Below the pieces are notes generated by a model. The model made no database searches. It had not been told where the DNA came from and saw nothing but the letters and a program-made list of their open reading frames with translations. From contig JAQVNH010000067.1 of NCBI GenBank assembly GCA_028703215.1, forward strand, positions 1-6,248: a stretch of DNA of 6,248 nt. Direction: 5' to 3'. Position 1 is the stretch's first letter, and every line of letters begins with the position of its first letter. Of this stretch, positions 1-5,683 are shown piece by piece. This DNA is from Eubacteriales bacterium. GTDB taxonomy: Bacteria > Bacillota > Clostridia > Acetivibrionales > STF1-152. Made by a program: the position numbers and the translations under genes.

Positions 1-35
1 TTTCAAGGAAATTCAAAACATTTTTAATGAACCTA

Positions 36-65
36 TTGACAGCACATAAATTGAATTGTTATAAT
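36..65 (+). promoter_or_regulatory. Distal sigma-A promoter of veg
   Basis: The sequence shows a perfect TTGACA -35 box (36-41) and a perfect TATAAT -10 box (60-65) separated by 18 nt, in an AT-rich stretch. Transcription would start near position 72, leaving a leader of about 65 nt before the veg start codon. It is the upstream member of a tandem pair. Activity is inferred from consensus only. Confidence 0.8.
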
Positions 66-75
66 AATATATTTT

Positions 76-104
76 TTGACAAAGAACATGTTTTGTGTTA
101 CAAT
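76..104 (+). promoter_or_regulatory. Proximal sigma-A promoter of veg (extended -10)
   Basis: The -35 box TTGACA (76-81) and the -10 box TACAAT (99-104) are 17 nt apart, and TGT (96-98) in front of the -10 box gives an extended -10 element. From memory, the well-known strong veg promoter of Bacillus subtilis has the same -35, spacer length and TACAAT box. Expected start is near 111, about 25 nt before the veg ATG. Confidence 0.85.
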
Positions 105-135
105 ATTAACAAACATATGATGAGGTGACAATATA

Positions 136-402
136 ATGGCCGAAAAACAAGAGATTGCCGAGATCAAAAGAAATATACGGGACTGTATAGGAGAAAAGGT
201 CCAGTTTAAATCAAACAAGGGACGCAAAAAGTCGTTTACTAAGGAAGGCGTTCTTGAAAATAGTTACCCCAGCATTTTTGTCGTCAAGTTCGAGAACGAC
301 TATGAAATGACAAGACGAGTATCGTACAGTTACACGGACATTTTGACAAAAGCGGTAGAAATAGTCCGCTGCAAAGACAACCTTCCGATACAGGTCGGAT
401 AA
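136..402 (+). CDS. veg: Veg family protein
   Basis: This 88-residue cytosolic protein matches the Veg family (formerly DUF1021) in length and pattern: an N-terminal helix (residues 1-17), a basic patch with KGRKK (28-32), the strand YPSIFVVK (44-51), and RRVSYSYTDILTKAVEI (60-76) as a conserved SYxDxLT-like core. In Bacillus subtilis, Veg is reported to promote biofilm formation by opposing the repressor SinR; whether that holds here is unknown, and its biochemistry is not settled. The ATG is well supported by GAGGTGA (122-128) 7 nt upstream. It is preceded by two strong promoters and followed by its own terminator, so it should be a highly expressed single-gene unit. Placement just upstream of ispE is the order seen in Bacillus and many clostridia. 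Confidence 0.92.
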   Translation: MAEKQEIAEIKRNIRDCIGEKVQFKSNKGRKKSFTKEGVLENSYPSIFVVKFENDYEMTRRVSYSYTDILTKAVEIVRCKDNLPIQVG

Positions 403-418
403 CTGCAATGAAATCAAT

Positions 419-446
419 AAGACTTGCTTCGGCAGGTCTTTTTTTA
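419..446 (+). terminator. Intrinsic terminator of veg
   Basis: A 9-bp stem, AAGACTTGC (419-427) with GCAGGTCTT (432-440) including one G-U wobble, is closed by the very stable C(UUCG)G tetraloop (428-431) and runs into seven T residues (439-445). It begins 16 nt after the veg stop codon and should separate veg from ispE. Confidence 0.93.
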
Positions 447-464
447 TACGTTCAAACCGCTTTA

Positions 465-493
465 TTGCACCAACAATGTCTTTTGTATATAAT
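465..493 (+). promoter_or_regulatory. Probable promoter of the ispE-gntR unit
   Basis: A perfect TATAAT (488-493) lies 17 nt downstream of TTGCAC (465-470), a -35 box matching consensus at only three positions. It falls just after the veg terminator and about 62 nt before the ispE start codon, so it is the natural promoter for ispE. The weak -35 suggests modest expression compared with veg. Confidence 0.6.
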
Positions 494-555
494 GTACTCA
501 TTAACTGAGACCGGCATACTATGAAATAGGCTTAAAATGAGGAGGATGGCTGCTT

Positions 556-1413
556 GTGACTGACCTGAAGGCAAGGGCAAAAATAAACCTCTCTCTGGAT
601 GTCAAGGGAATCAGACCCGATGGATACCATGAAATATGCACTATAATGCAGACTTTGGAGTTATACGACAGAGTATGGGTGTGGATAATTGACAGTGGTG
701 TTCAAATACAATGCGCTGATGACAAAGTCCCCTGTGACGAGCAAAACACAGCCTATAAAGCGGCTGCTCTCATGCAGAGGAAATATAAAATAAAGTCGGG
801 AATTGCTGTCAAGCTGGAGAAAAACATCCCGATCTCAGCCGGACTTGCCGGAGGAAGCGCAGATGCCGCTGCTGTAGTTAAAGCAATAAACAAGAAATTT
901 AACCTTAAACTGTCGAATGAACAATTAATCGAAACAGGAAAGGAAATCGGGGCAGATGTGCCGTTTTGCATCGTCGGAGGAACAGCTCTCGCTGAAGGAA
1001 TTGGGGAAATACTTACGCCTTTGAAGCCGTTGCCTTCCGTGAAAGTATTGCTGGTATGTCCCCGTTTCGGAGTCAGTACGGCAAAGATATTTGAACAATA
1101 CCGGGAAAAGCGCGTAAAAGAGAGGCCGGATACTTGCGCGCTTCTTAAAGCAATAGATCGCGGAGACATCAATGCCCTGGCAAGCGGGATGGTGAACGTG
1201 CTTGAAAGTGTTACCGCAAGAGAGCACACGATCATAAATAAAACCAAAGCAGCGCTGATAAAATACGGAGCATTGGGAAGCCAGATGAGCGGAAGCGGAC
1301 CGACGGTGTTCGGTTTGTTTGATGACGAGGAGATAGCTGTCTCTGCGGCGAAAAAGCTCCGAAAAAGAGGACTTAGGTGTCTTCTGACCAATACATTTAA
1401 CGAGGAGAGCTGA
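556..1413 (+). CDS. ispE: 4-diphosphocytidyl-2-C-methyl-D-erythritol kinase
   Basis: IspE phosphorylates the 2-hydroxyl of CDP-methylerythritol with ATP in the cytosol, a mid-pathway step of the MEP (non-mevalonate) route to IPP and DMAPP. The 285-residue product has normal family length and the GHMP-kinase layout: N-terminal AKIN with the catalytic-type Lys9, the glycine-rich ATP loop P92-x3-GLAGGSAD (96-103), GADVPF (132-137) carrying the catalytic-type Asp134, and the C-terminal glycine motif MSGSGPTVFGLF (244-255). All expected motifs are intact. Translation starts at GTG 556, with GGAGG (541-545) 10 nt upstream; the ATG at 546 is out of frame. The gene ends 3 nt before the GntR gene, implying co-transcription. 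Only this one MEP-pathway gene is in the window. Confidence 0.97.
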   Translation: MTDLKARAKINLSLDVKGIRPDGYHEICTIMQTLELYDRVWVWIIDSGVQIQCADDKVPCDEQNTAYKAAALMQRKYKIKSGIAVKLEKNIPISAGLAGGSADAAAVVKAINKKFNLKLSNEQLIETGKEIGADVPFCIVGGTALAEGIGEILTPLKPLPSVKVLLVCPRFGVSTAKIFEQYREKRVKERPDTCALLKAIDRGDINALASGMVNVLESVTAREHTIINKTKAALIKYGALGSQMSGSGPTVFGLFDDEEIAVSAAKKLRKRGLRCLLTNTFNEES

Positions 1414-1416
1414 AAA

Positions 1417-2097
1417 ATGGCAGGCAAATTATCAAAAATCAAACTTAACGACTATCAACCACTTAGAGAAGTCATCTTCAACACTTTGCGGGATGCGATA
1501 ATAATGGGCGAATTAAAACCGGGAGAGCGCATTATGGAAGTTCATCTTGCGGAAAAGATGGGTGTGAGCAGAACGCCTGTCAGGGAATCGATCAGAAAAC
1601 TCGAGCTTGAAGGACTTGTAACGATGGTCCCGAGAAAGGGAACTTTTGTTTCGACCTTGTCCCCCAAAGATATTATGGATGTACTTGAAATACGCGCGTC
1701 TCTTGATGCGCTTGCAACAAGCCTTGCGGCAAAGAGAATAAAAGACACAGAGCTTAAGGAATTAGACAACGTACACATACAATTTGTAAACTATATCGAA
1801 AAGGGAAACCTTCAGGGCATAATCAAAAAGGATGTTGAATTTCATGAGATCATATACAGATCATCAAGAAACGACAGGCTTATTCAAATCTCAAGCAGTT
1901 TGCGAGAGCAGGTCCAAAGATACAGGGTCGTATATCTTAAGGGCTACAGCAATACGGCGGAAATATTGGACGAGCATGACCGGATCATTAAAGCGATTTC
2001 ATCCGGTGACTCAAAATCAGCGGCTATAATAGCTGAAGAGCACATCAAGAATCAGGAAAAGGCTATCATAAGCACAGTTAACAAAAGCAAAACATAA
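1417..2097 (+). CDS. GntR family regulator, FadR/FCD subfamily
   Basis: This 226-residue protein is a DNA-binding transcription regulator. Residues about 14-80 form the GntR winged helix-turn-helix, with the signatures LREVIFNTLRDAI, LKPGERI and LAEKMGVSRTPVRESIRKLELEGLV; residues about 85-213 fit the all-helical FCD ligand-binding domain. Candidate metal or ligand residues are Asp139 and His143 (D-x3-H), His187 and His209, the spacing typical of metal-binding FCD domains whose known ligands are often small carboxylic acids. The effector cannot be read here. The start is supported by GAGGAG (1402-1407), 9 nt upstream and inside the end of ispE. No catabolic or transport genes lie beside it, so targets are probably elsewhere, or it may be autoregulatory. 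I recall GntR genes directly behind ispE in several clostridial genomes, which would make this a conserved pair rather than a chance insertion. Confidence 0.93.
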   Translation: MAGKLSKIKLNDYQPLREVIFNTLRDAIIMGELKPGERIMEVHLAEKMGVSRTPVRESIRKLELEGLVTMVPRKGTFVSTLSPKDIMDVLEIRASLDALATSLAAKRIKDTELKELDNVHIQFVNYIEKGNLQGIIKKDVEFHEIIYRSSRNDRLIQISSSLREQVQRYRVVYLKGYSNTAEILDEHDRIIKAISSGDSKSAAIIAEEHIKNQEKAIISTVNKSKT

Positions 2098-2112
2098 TAG
2101 CGAGGAATAAGG

Positions 2113-2127
2113 ACCGGAAAGACCGGT
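2113..2127 (+). other. Small hairpin and GACCGG direct repeat in the gntR-acpS gap
   Basis: ACCGG (2113-2117) and CCGGT (2123-2127) can pair around a 5-nt loop; the same segment reads as two GACCGG copies 9 nt apart (2112-2117, 2121-2126). No T-run follows, so it is not an intrinsic terminator. The surrounding 101-nt gap (2098-2198) shows no convincing promoter. A second possible pairing, CAACGA (2147-2152) with TCGTTG (2175-2180), lies closer to acpS. The role is unknown: mRNA stability, a processing site or chance. Confidence 0.35.
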
Positions 2128-2198
2128 AAGAATCGATAAAAACCGACAACGAGAATATCACCCTGAAGCAGAGGTCGTTGGAAGCCTGAGGTGGAAAA

Positions 2199-2582
2199 AT
2201 GCCTGTATATTGCGGAGTTGACATAGTAGAAGTCAAAAGGATCAGAGGAAACCTTGAAATAAATGGCGAAGCATTCAAAAACAAGGTTTACACAAAAAAC
2301 GAAATCGAATATTGTGAAAGCAGAAAAAGCGGTAAATACCAAAGCTATGCGGTAAGATTTGCAGCAAAAGAAGCGGTTTCCAAGGCTTTTGGAACGGGAA
2401 TGGGAAGCAATGCCGGCTGGAAGGACATCGAAATCACAAGAGATGAAAACGGAAAACCCGGAGTTTTGCTGTCAGGTCTTGCAAAAAAGCGCTTTGAGGG
2501 CATGGATGGCGTTGCAATATCTATAAGCCTGTCGCACAGCAAAACCTATGCGGTCGCATACGCTTTGCTGGAGACGAAATAA
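2199..2582 (+). CDS. acpS: Holo-[acyl-carrier-protein] synthase
   Basis: AcpS transfers the 4'-phosphopantetheine arm of coenzyme A to a serine of apo-ACP, activating it for fatty acid synthesis in the cytosol. The 127-residue length is normal for the family. The signature motifs are present: GVDIVEV (6-12) with Mg-binding Asp8, RFAAKEAVSKAFGTG (53-67) with the second metal ligand Glu58, and SISLSHSKTYAVAYAL (108-123). The ATG at 2199 has GAGGTGG (2188-2194) close upstream; a longer in-frame start from the TTG at 2178 is excluded by a TGA at 2187. It follows the GntR gene by 101 nt on the same strand and may be read from the ispE promoter. In many Firmicutes acpS is followed by nnrD or alr, but here the next gene is an SLH protein. 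Confidence 0.96.
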   Translation: MPVYCGVDIVEVKRIRGNLEINGEAFKNKVYTKNEIEYCESRKSGKYQSYAVRFAAKEAVSKAFGTGMGSNAGWKDIEITRDENGKPGVLLSGLAKKRFEGMDGVAISISLSHSKTYAVAYALLETK

Positions 2583-2686
2583 CTCATCTCGAAAATGCAC
2601 AAAAATATTGCGCATAGGATCATTTATTTTCTGATATGGTTTAATTCGCCTTCATTATTTTTTAGTCCTTTTGAGGAGGGAGTACC

Positions 2687-4213
2687 ATGAAAAGAATTAT
2701 TGCGATAGTAATATGCATAATAATCCTGTTGCCGTCTGTTTGTGCAGCCGAAAATCTCCAGCCCTCATACTGGGCGGCAGGCGAAGTAGAAACTGCCATT
2801 TCATTGGATCTTGTTCCGGAGATACTGCAGAGTGATTACACACTCGCTATAACAAGAAAGGAATTTGCGGCACTTATTGTGAGGCTGGCCGATATTTGGG
2901 CTGCAGAGAAGAAGGCGGAGCCGCTTGATTCGCTTGTTCCGCAGCTTGGCGACAGTGAATTTACAGATACGTCCGATGAAAATGTTTTATACTGCAGCGC
3001 TCTGGGGATAGTTGAGGGCGATGGGAAGGGACACTTTATGCCGGATGAACCGACCCGGAGGCAGCAAGCTGCGAAAATGCTTTATAAAACAGCAGAATCC
3101 TTAGCTCCTTCAGTCATGAGCGAGGATATGACGAACAGTACTTTTTACAGCGGATATGCCGGCTATGAGATGCCGCATTCTTTTGAGGACAGCTCCTTGG
3201 TAAGATCATGGAGCACAACAGCAGTCAACTGGTGCTACCGCCACGGTATCATGCAGGGAGTGGGCAATGGCCGGTTTTCGCCGGAGACCTGTTTTACAAG
3301 GGAGCAAGCCATATTGACCATACTCAGGTTATATTATTGCAACGGGATGTCAAGTCAGATAGCCACGGTTCCGGGTCCCGACTATTACCCCATTTTTCGA
3401 GATTGGCAGATGAATATCGTATCAAAATGGATCGACAGCCGCCTTGAAGTCCATAGCTCAGATGAGCTTGGATATATCAGTTCCGGTGACGATTACATCT
3501 TTGTATATGACAATATCGGAGTCGGAGTTACATACGGTCATTTGATAAACCGGGCGGGAGAAAGGATGCTTACAGATCTGTATGGGACTGAAGGACGTTT
3601 CAAGGGAGGAAAGGTAAGCGGAAATTTGATCGAACTCTATATTAATCTGGAATTTCCTCATGACAGTGATGCCCCGTTTTACTTTGTAATTGATATGGAC
3701 AGCAAAGAGATTTATGAAAACAAAAGGATCGAGGACATTTCATCGACCCTGCCGGAAGAGGAAAACAGTTCTCAGTGTGAGATAGTTAGTGAAAGCACAG
3801 GATGGTATGCTCTGTACAGCCGTGATGGCCGCAAACTGTCTAAGACCTACCAAAATGCGCTCAGCAGAATAAACGACACTCTTTTTCTGGGCTGGGTGTC
3901 CGATTATCCCCGCACATATGATATCATTTACTGCGACGGTAATATGCAGGCAAAGCTGCTCAGAACTGAGGAATTCCGCTATAATCTGACCGTTCATGCT
4001 TATGGCGGAATCTATGTCGTACAAAATACTGATAAGAAAATAGTGCTGTTTGATACATACGGCGACACGATAAATGAAATCATACTCGATGAGCCGGTTG
4101 TTTTAGCCGGTCTGGCAAAAGGCTTGCTGGTGTTGGAAAAGCAGGGAAAACTCACGTATTATACTCCCGGAGGAAAAGCGCTGCCGGATGATTTAACGTC
4201 AGTAAGCAATTAA
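2687..4213 (+). CDS. Secreted SLH-domain protein with WG-like C-terminal repeats
   Basis: The 508-residue product begins with a Sec signal peptide: MKR, a hydrophobic core (4-15), and likely cleavage after VCA (residue 20) or Ala21. Three SLH modules follow, at about 24-72, 90-140 and 165-217, each with a variant of the TRAE motif: ITRKEF (55-60), PTRRQQ (122-127) and FTREQA (203-208). SLH domains usually bind pyruvylated secondary cell-wall polymers, so the protein is probably attached to the outer cell wall. Residues about 255-508 are rich in aromatic strands; units such as GHLINRAGERMLTDLYG (284-300) and WYALYSRDGRKLSKTY (373-388) resemble degenerate WG-type beta repeats or propeller blades, with no catalytic motif I recognise. 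The start has GAGGAGGG (2673-2680) 6 nt upstream. The preceding gap (2583-2686) shows no confident promoter or terminator. Function beyond wall attachment is unknown. Confidence 0.85.
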   Translation: MKRIIAIVICIIILLPSVCAAENLQPSYWAAGEVETAISLDLVPEILQSDYTLAITRKEFAALIVRLADIWAAEKKAEPLDSLVPQLGDSEFTDTSDENVLYCSALGIVEGDGKGHFMPDEPTRRQQAAKMLYKTAESLAPSVMSEDMTNSTFYSGYAGYEMPHSFEDSSLVRSWSTTAVNWCYRHGIMQGVGNGRFSPETCFTREQAILTILRLYYCNGMSSQIATVPGPDYYPIFRDWQMNIVSKWIDSRLEVHSSDELGYISSGDDYIFVYDNIGVGVTYGHLINRAGERMLTDLYGTEGRFKGGKVSGNLIELYINLEFPHDSDAPFYFVIDMDSKEIYENKRIEDISSTLPEEENSSQCEIVSESTGWYALYSRDGRKLSKTYQNALSRINDTLFLGWVSDYPRTYDIIYCDGNMQAKLLRTEEFRYNLTVHAYGGIYVVQNTDKKIVLFDTYGDTINEIILDEPVVLAGLAKGLLVLEKQGKLTYYTPGGKALPDDLTSVSN

Positions 4214-4302
4214 ATATGCATTGGCTGACGCAATATACGAAGCCATGTATAATAATTGAAGTCATGCATTGTTATATGGGAACCGATCAGTATCTTATTC
4301 AA
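4214..4302. other. Convergent intergenic gap without a clear terminator
   Basis: The SLH gene (plus) and lipoprotein gene (minus) end facing each other. The gap has an imperfect inverted repeat, with arms at 4243-4258 and 4267-4279 pairing CCAT/ATGG and TATAA/TTATA with bulges, which could fold in transcripts from both sides. Neither strand has a T-run after it, so the call as a bidirectional terminator is weak. A TATAAT (4248-4253) with CTGACG (4225-4230) 17 nt upstream also resembles a plus-strand promoter. Confidence 0.3.
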
Positions 4303-5397
4303 CTATTCAAAAAGCACGGCATTATCGTGGTCAACGGAGAAGTATTCTCCCTCTCCCAGCATGAAATGACCGCTTTCGTAGAGGTTTCCTTCAAGTGTTA
4401 TGACCACTTTTTCTTTCTGGTAATAATCTCCGAAAGTATTGGCAATACATTGTATGAGCATTCCTTCAAAATTCGCTCCGGCAATCATTTCAGAAATGAG
4501 TTCGGATGAGAAATCCACTGTTAAAATCCCGTTGGCTTCATCCGGCTCGATGCCAAGAACCTTTGCTCCGTCTGATAAAACATTGGAAATATCGCTTCCG
4601 CCGGGATGATCTTTGAGCTGTGCTTCAAGCCTGGGAAGGATATCCTCATTTGTTTTAAGGACTATTTCACGCTCCTCGAAGACAAGCCTCTCGTGCGCAA
4701 AATCGGGAAAATAGAATGTTACTGTCTGCGAAAAGGGCTTATCTGTTTCATACAGTTCGAGGCTGCTGGAAATAACATTCGCATCGCCGGGCATTGAAAA
4801 TTCGGTTTTAACAAGGCCGATGTCTTTTGCGTAATAATCTTTTATTACTGAGGTCGCAGAAGTGGTCGTTATCTCCAAAGTCGTGTAATCACCTGCGGGC
4901 AAGGCCAATGACTTGTCAATGGCGCTTATGCTTCTGACGGAACCGTCACTCAGCGTCCAAGTCGTTCCGACTGCAATAGGCTCTTTTATAACTATATCCT
5001 CGACGCCCTGTATTCCGGTGAAATCGTGGCGGTAATAAACTTCTCCCTGAAAATAGACACTTATGACAGCTTCTTCTTCAAGCCGGTAGGTATGAACAGA
5101 AACACTGCCTCCGTTCATCTCCCGGATTTGGATCATATTGCCCTTTATGTAATCGACATAGGAATCGAATTGGGCATATTCGTTGCCGTCCCCTTTAAAT
5201 TTCTTGTGAACATCGGCGGTAAAAGGGAAATAGTCTACGGCCTTAGATTGTTCAAGTGGCGCGGTTGTAGTGGTTGGAGGCGCTGTTGTGGTGGTTGGTG
5301 GTGCGGTTGATGCAGAAGTGGAGGTCCAGCCGTTATTACCTGAACATGCTGAAAGCAAAACTGTAAAAATGAACAGCGCTAAAAGCAGCTTCTTCAT
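4303..5397 (-). CDS. GerMN-domain lipoprotein
   Basis: The 364-residue product has a lipoprotein signal: MKK, a hydrophobic core and the lipobox LSAC with Cys18, predicting lipid anchoring to the outer face of the membrane. A low-complexity Thr/Pro linker follows (TAPPTTTT-type, about 31-47). Residues about 52-218 form a beta-rich middle domain (DYFPFTAD, VGTTWTLSDG, PAGDYTTLEITT, KDYYAKDIGLVKTEF) seen, as I recall, in other clostridial lipoproteins but without an assigned function. Residues about 224-340 match the GerMN domain pattern (VTFYFPD, ERLVFEEREI, VLGIEPDEANGILTVDFSSEL, CIANTF). GerMN occurs in GerM, a spore germination and sporulation protein, and in other lipoproteins, so a role at the cell or spore envelope is plausible but unproven. 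GGGGGG (5404-5409) 6 nt upstream is an unusually G-rich Shine-Dalgarno site. The gene lies 23 nt downstream of tRNA-Arg on the same strand. Confidence 0.85.
   Translation of the reverse strand: MKKLLLALFIFTVLLSACSGNNGWTSTSASTAPPTTTTAPPTTTTAPLEQSKAVDYFPFTADVHKKFKGDGNEYAQFDSYVDYIKGNMIQIREMNGGSVSVHTYRLEEEAVISVYFQGEVYYRHDFTGIQGVEDIVIKEPIAVGTTWTLSDGSVRSISAIDKSLALPAGDYTTLEITTTSATSVIKDYYAKDIGLVKTEFSMPGDANVISSSLELYETDKPFSQTVTFYFPDFAHERLVFEEREIVLKTNEDILPRLEAQLKDHPGGSDISNVLSDGAKVLGIEPDEANGILTVDFSSELISEMIAGANFEGMLIQCIANTFGDYYQKEKVVITLEGNLYESGHFMLGEGEYFSVDHDNAVLFE
5257..5304 (-). repeat. 21-bp tandem repeat encoding APPTTTT
   Basis: Within the lipoprotein gene, codons for residues 32-47 encode two full copies of the heptapeptide APPTTTT and a partial third (AP). 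The DNA copies differ at third codon positions, so this is an older duplication or one kept at protein level. It forms a flexible linker between the lipid anchor and the folded domains, and such Thr-rich segments are possible O-glycosylation sites. The copy number could vary between strains by slippage. Confidence 0.75.
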
Positions 5398-5420
5398 AAC
5401 GATCCCCCCTTTGTTACAAA

Positions 5421-5497
<77 letters not shown>

Positions 5498-5518
5498 ACG
5501 CATAAAATAAGCAAATAC

Positions 5519-5547
5519 ATAATACAACAGCAATGCGGAAAATGCAA
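5519..5547 (-). promoter_or_regulatory. Promoter of tRNA-Arg (and probably the lipoprotein gene)
   Basis: Read on the minus strand, TTGCAT (5547-5542) and TATTAT (5524-5519) are 17 nt apart; each box departs little from sigma-A consensus. Transcription would start near 5512, giving a leader of about 15 nt before the mature tRNA at 5497. It is the only good promoter I see upstream of the lipoprotein gene on this strand. Confidence 0.7.
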
Positions 5548-5551
5548 CCTG

Positions 5552-5598
5552 CGCAAACAGCCGGCAAATATGCCATTATGCCTTTGCGGCGGTTTGCG
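5552..5598. repeat. Imperfect inverted repeat between divergent promoters
   Basis: The left arm, CGCAAAC-A-GCCG-g-CAAA (5552-5568), is complementary to the right arm, TTTG-CGGC-G-GTTTGCG (5583-5598). This gives 15 base pairs with one mismatch and one bulged G around a 14-nt loop (5569-5582). The right arm also carries a direct repeat, TTTGCGGC at 5583-5590 and 5593-5600, spaced exactly 10 bp. It is GC-rich compared with flanking DNA and lies between the tRNA-Arg and dnaD-like promoters without overlapping either core element. It could be an operator pair or a structured RNA; no T-run follows on either strand, so a terminator is unlikely. Confidence 0.6.
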
Positions 5599-5613
5599 GC
5601 TTACGCGCCCGTC

Positions 5614-5643
5614 TTTACTGTAAGACTCCGATTATGTTATAAT
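5614..5643 (+). promoter_or_regulatory. Extended -10 promoter of the dnaD-like gene
   Basis: A perfect TATAAT (5638-5643) is preceded by TGT (5635-5637), forming an extended -10 element; TTTACT (5614-5619) 18 nt upstream is an acceptable -35 box. Expected start is near 5650, about 34 nt before the ATG. An imperfect inverted repeat, GTCTTTAC (5611-5618) with GTAAGAC (about 5620-5626), overlaps the -35 region and could be a regulator site or chance. Confidence 0.7.
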
Positions 5644-5683
5644 TGTTCCTGACTCAAATGTTCCAGCGAGGAGAAGATGCATA

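Noticed and set aside
753..1442. Long minus-strand open frame of 229 codons
   Set aside because: It is the shadow of ispE, whose kinase motifs are intact; the reverse product is rich in Ser, Pro and Phe without any family pattern.
2178..2198. TTG at 2178 as an earlier in-frame start of acpS
   Set aside because: A TGA at 2187-2189 interrupts the frame, so the ATG at 2199 is the start.
2583..2686. Terminator or promoter between acpS and the SLH gene
   Set aside because: The best promoter-like boxes (TTGCGC at 2608, TATGGT at 2635) are 21 nt apart, and the T-rich stretch near 2659-2666 has no stem before it; neither is good enough to list.
4216..4509. Open frame of 97 codons on the plus strand
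   Set aside because: It lies mostly antisense to the lipoprotein gene, has no good ribosome site and shows no recognisable motif; the minus-strand frame has a lipobox, domain pattern and Shine-Dalgarno site.
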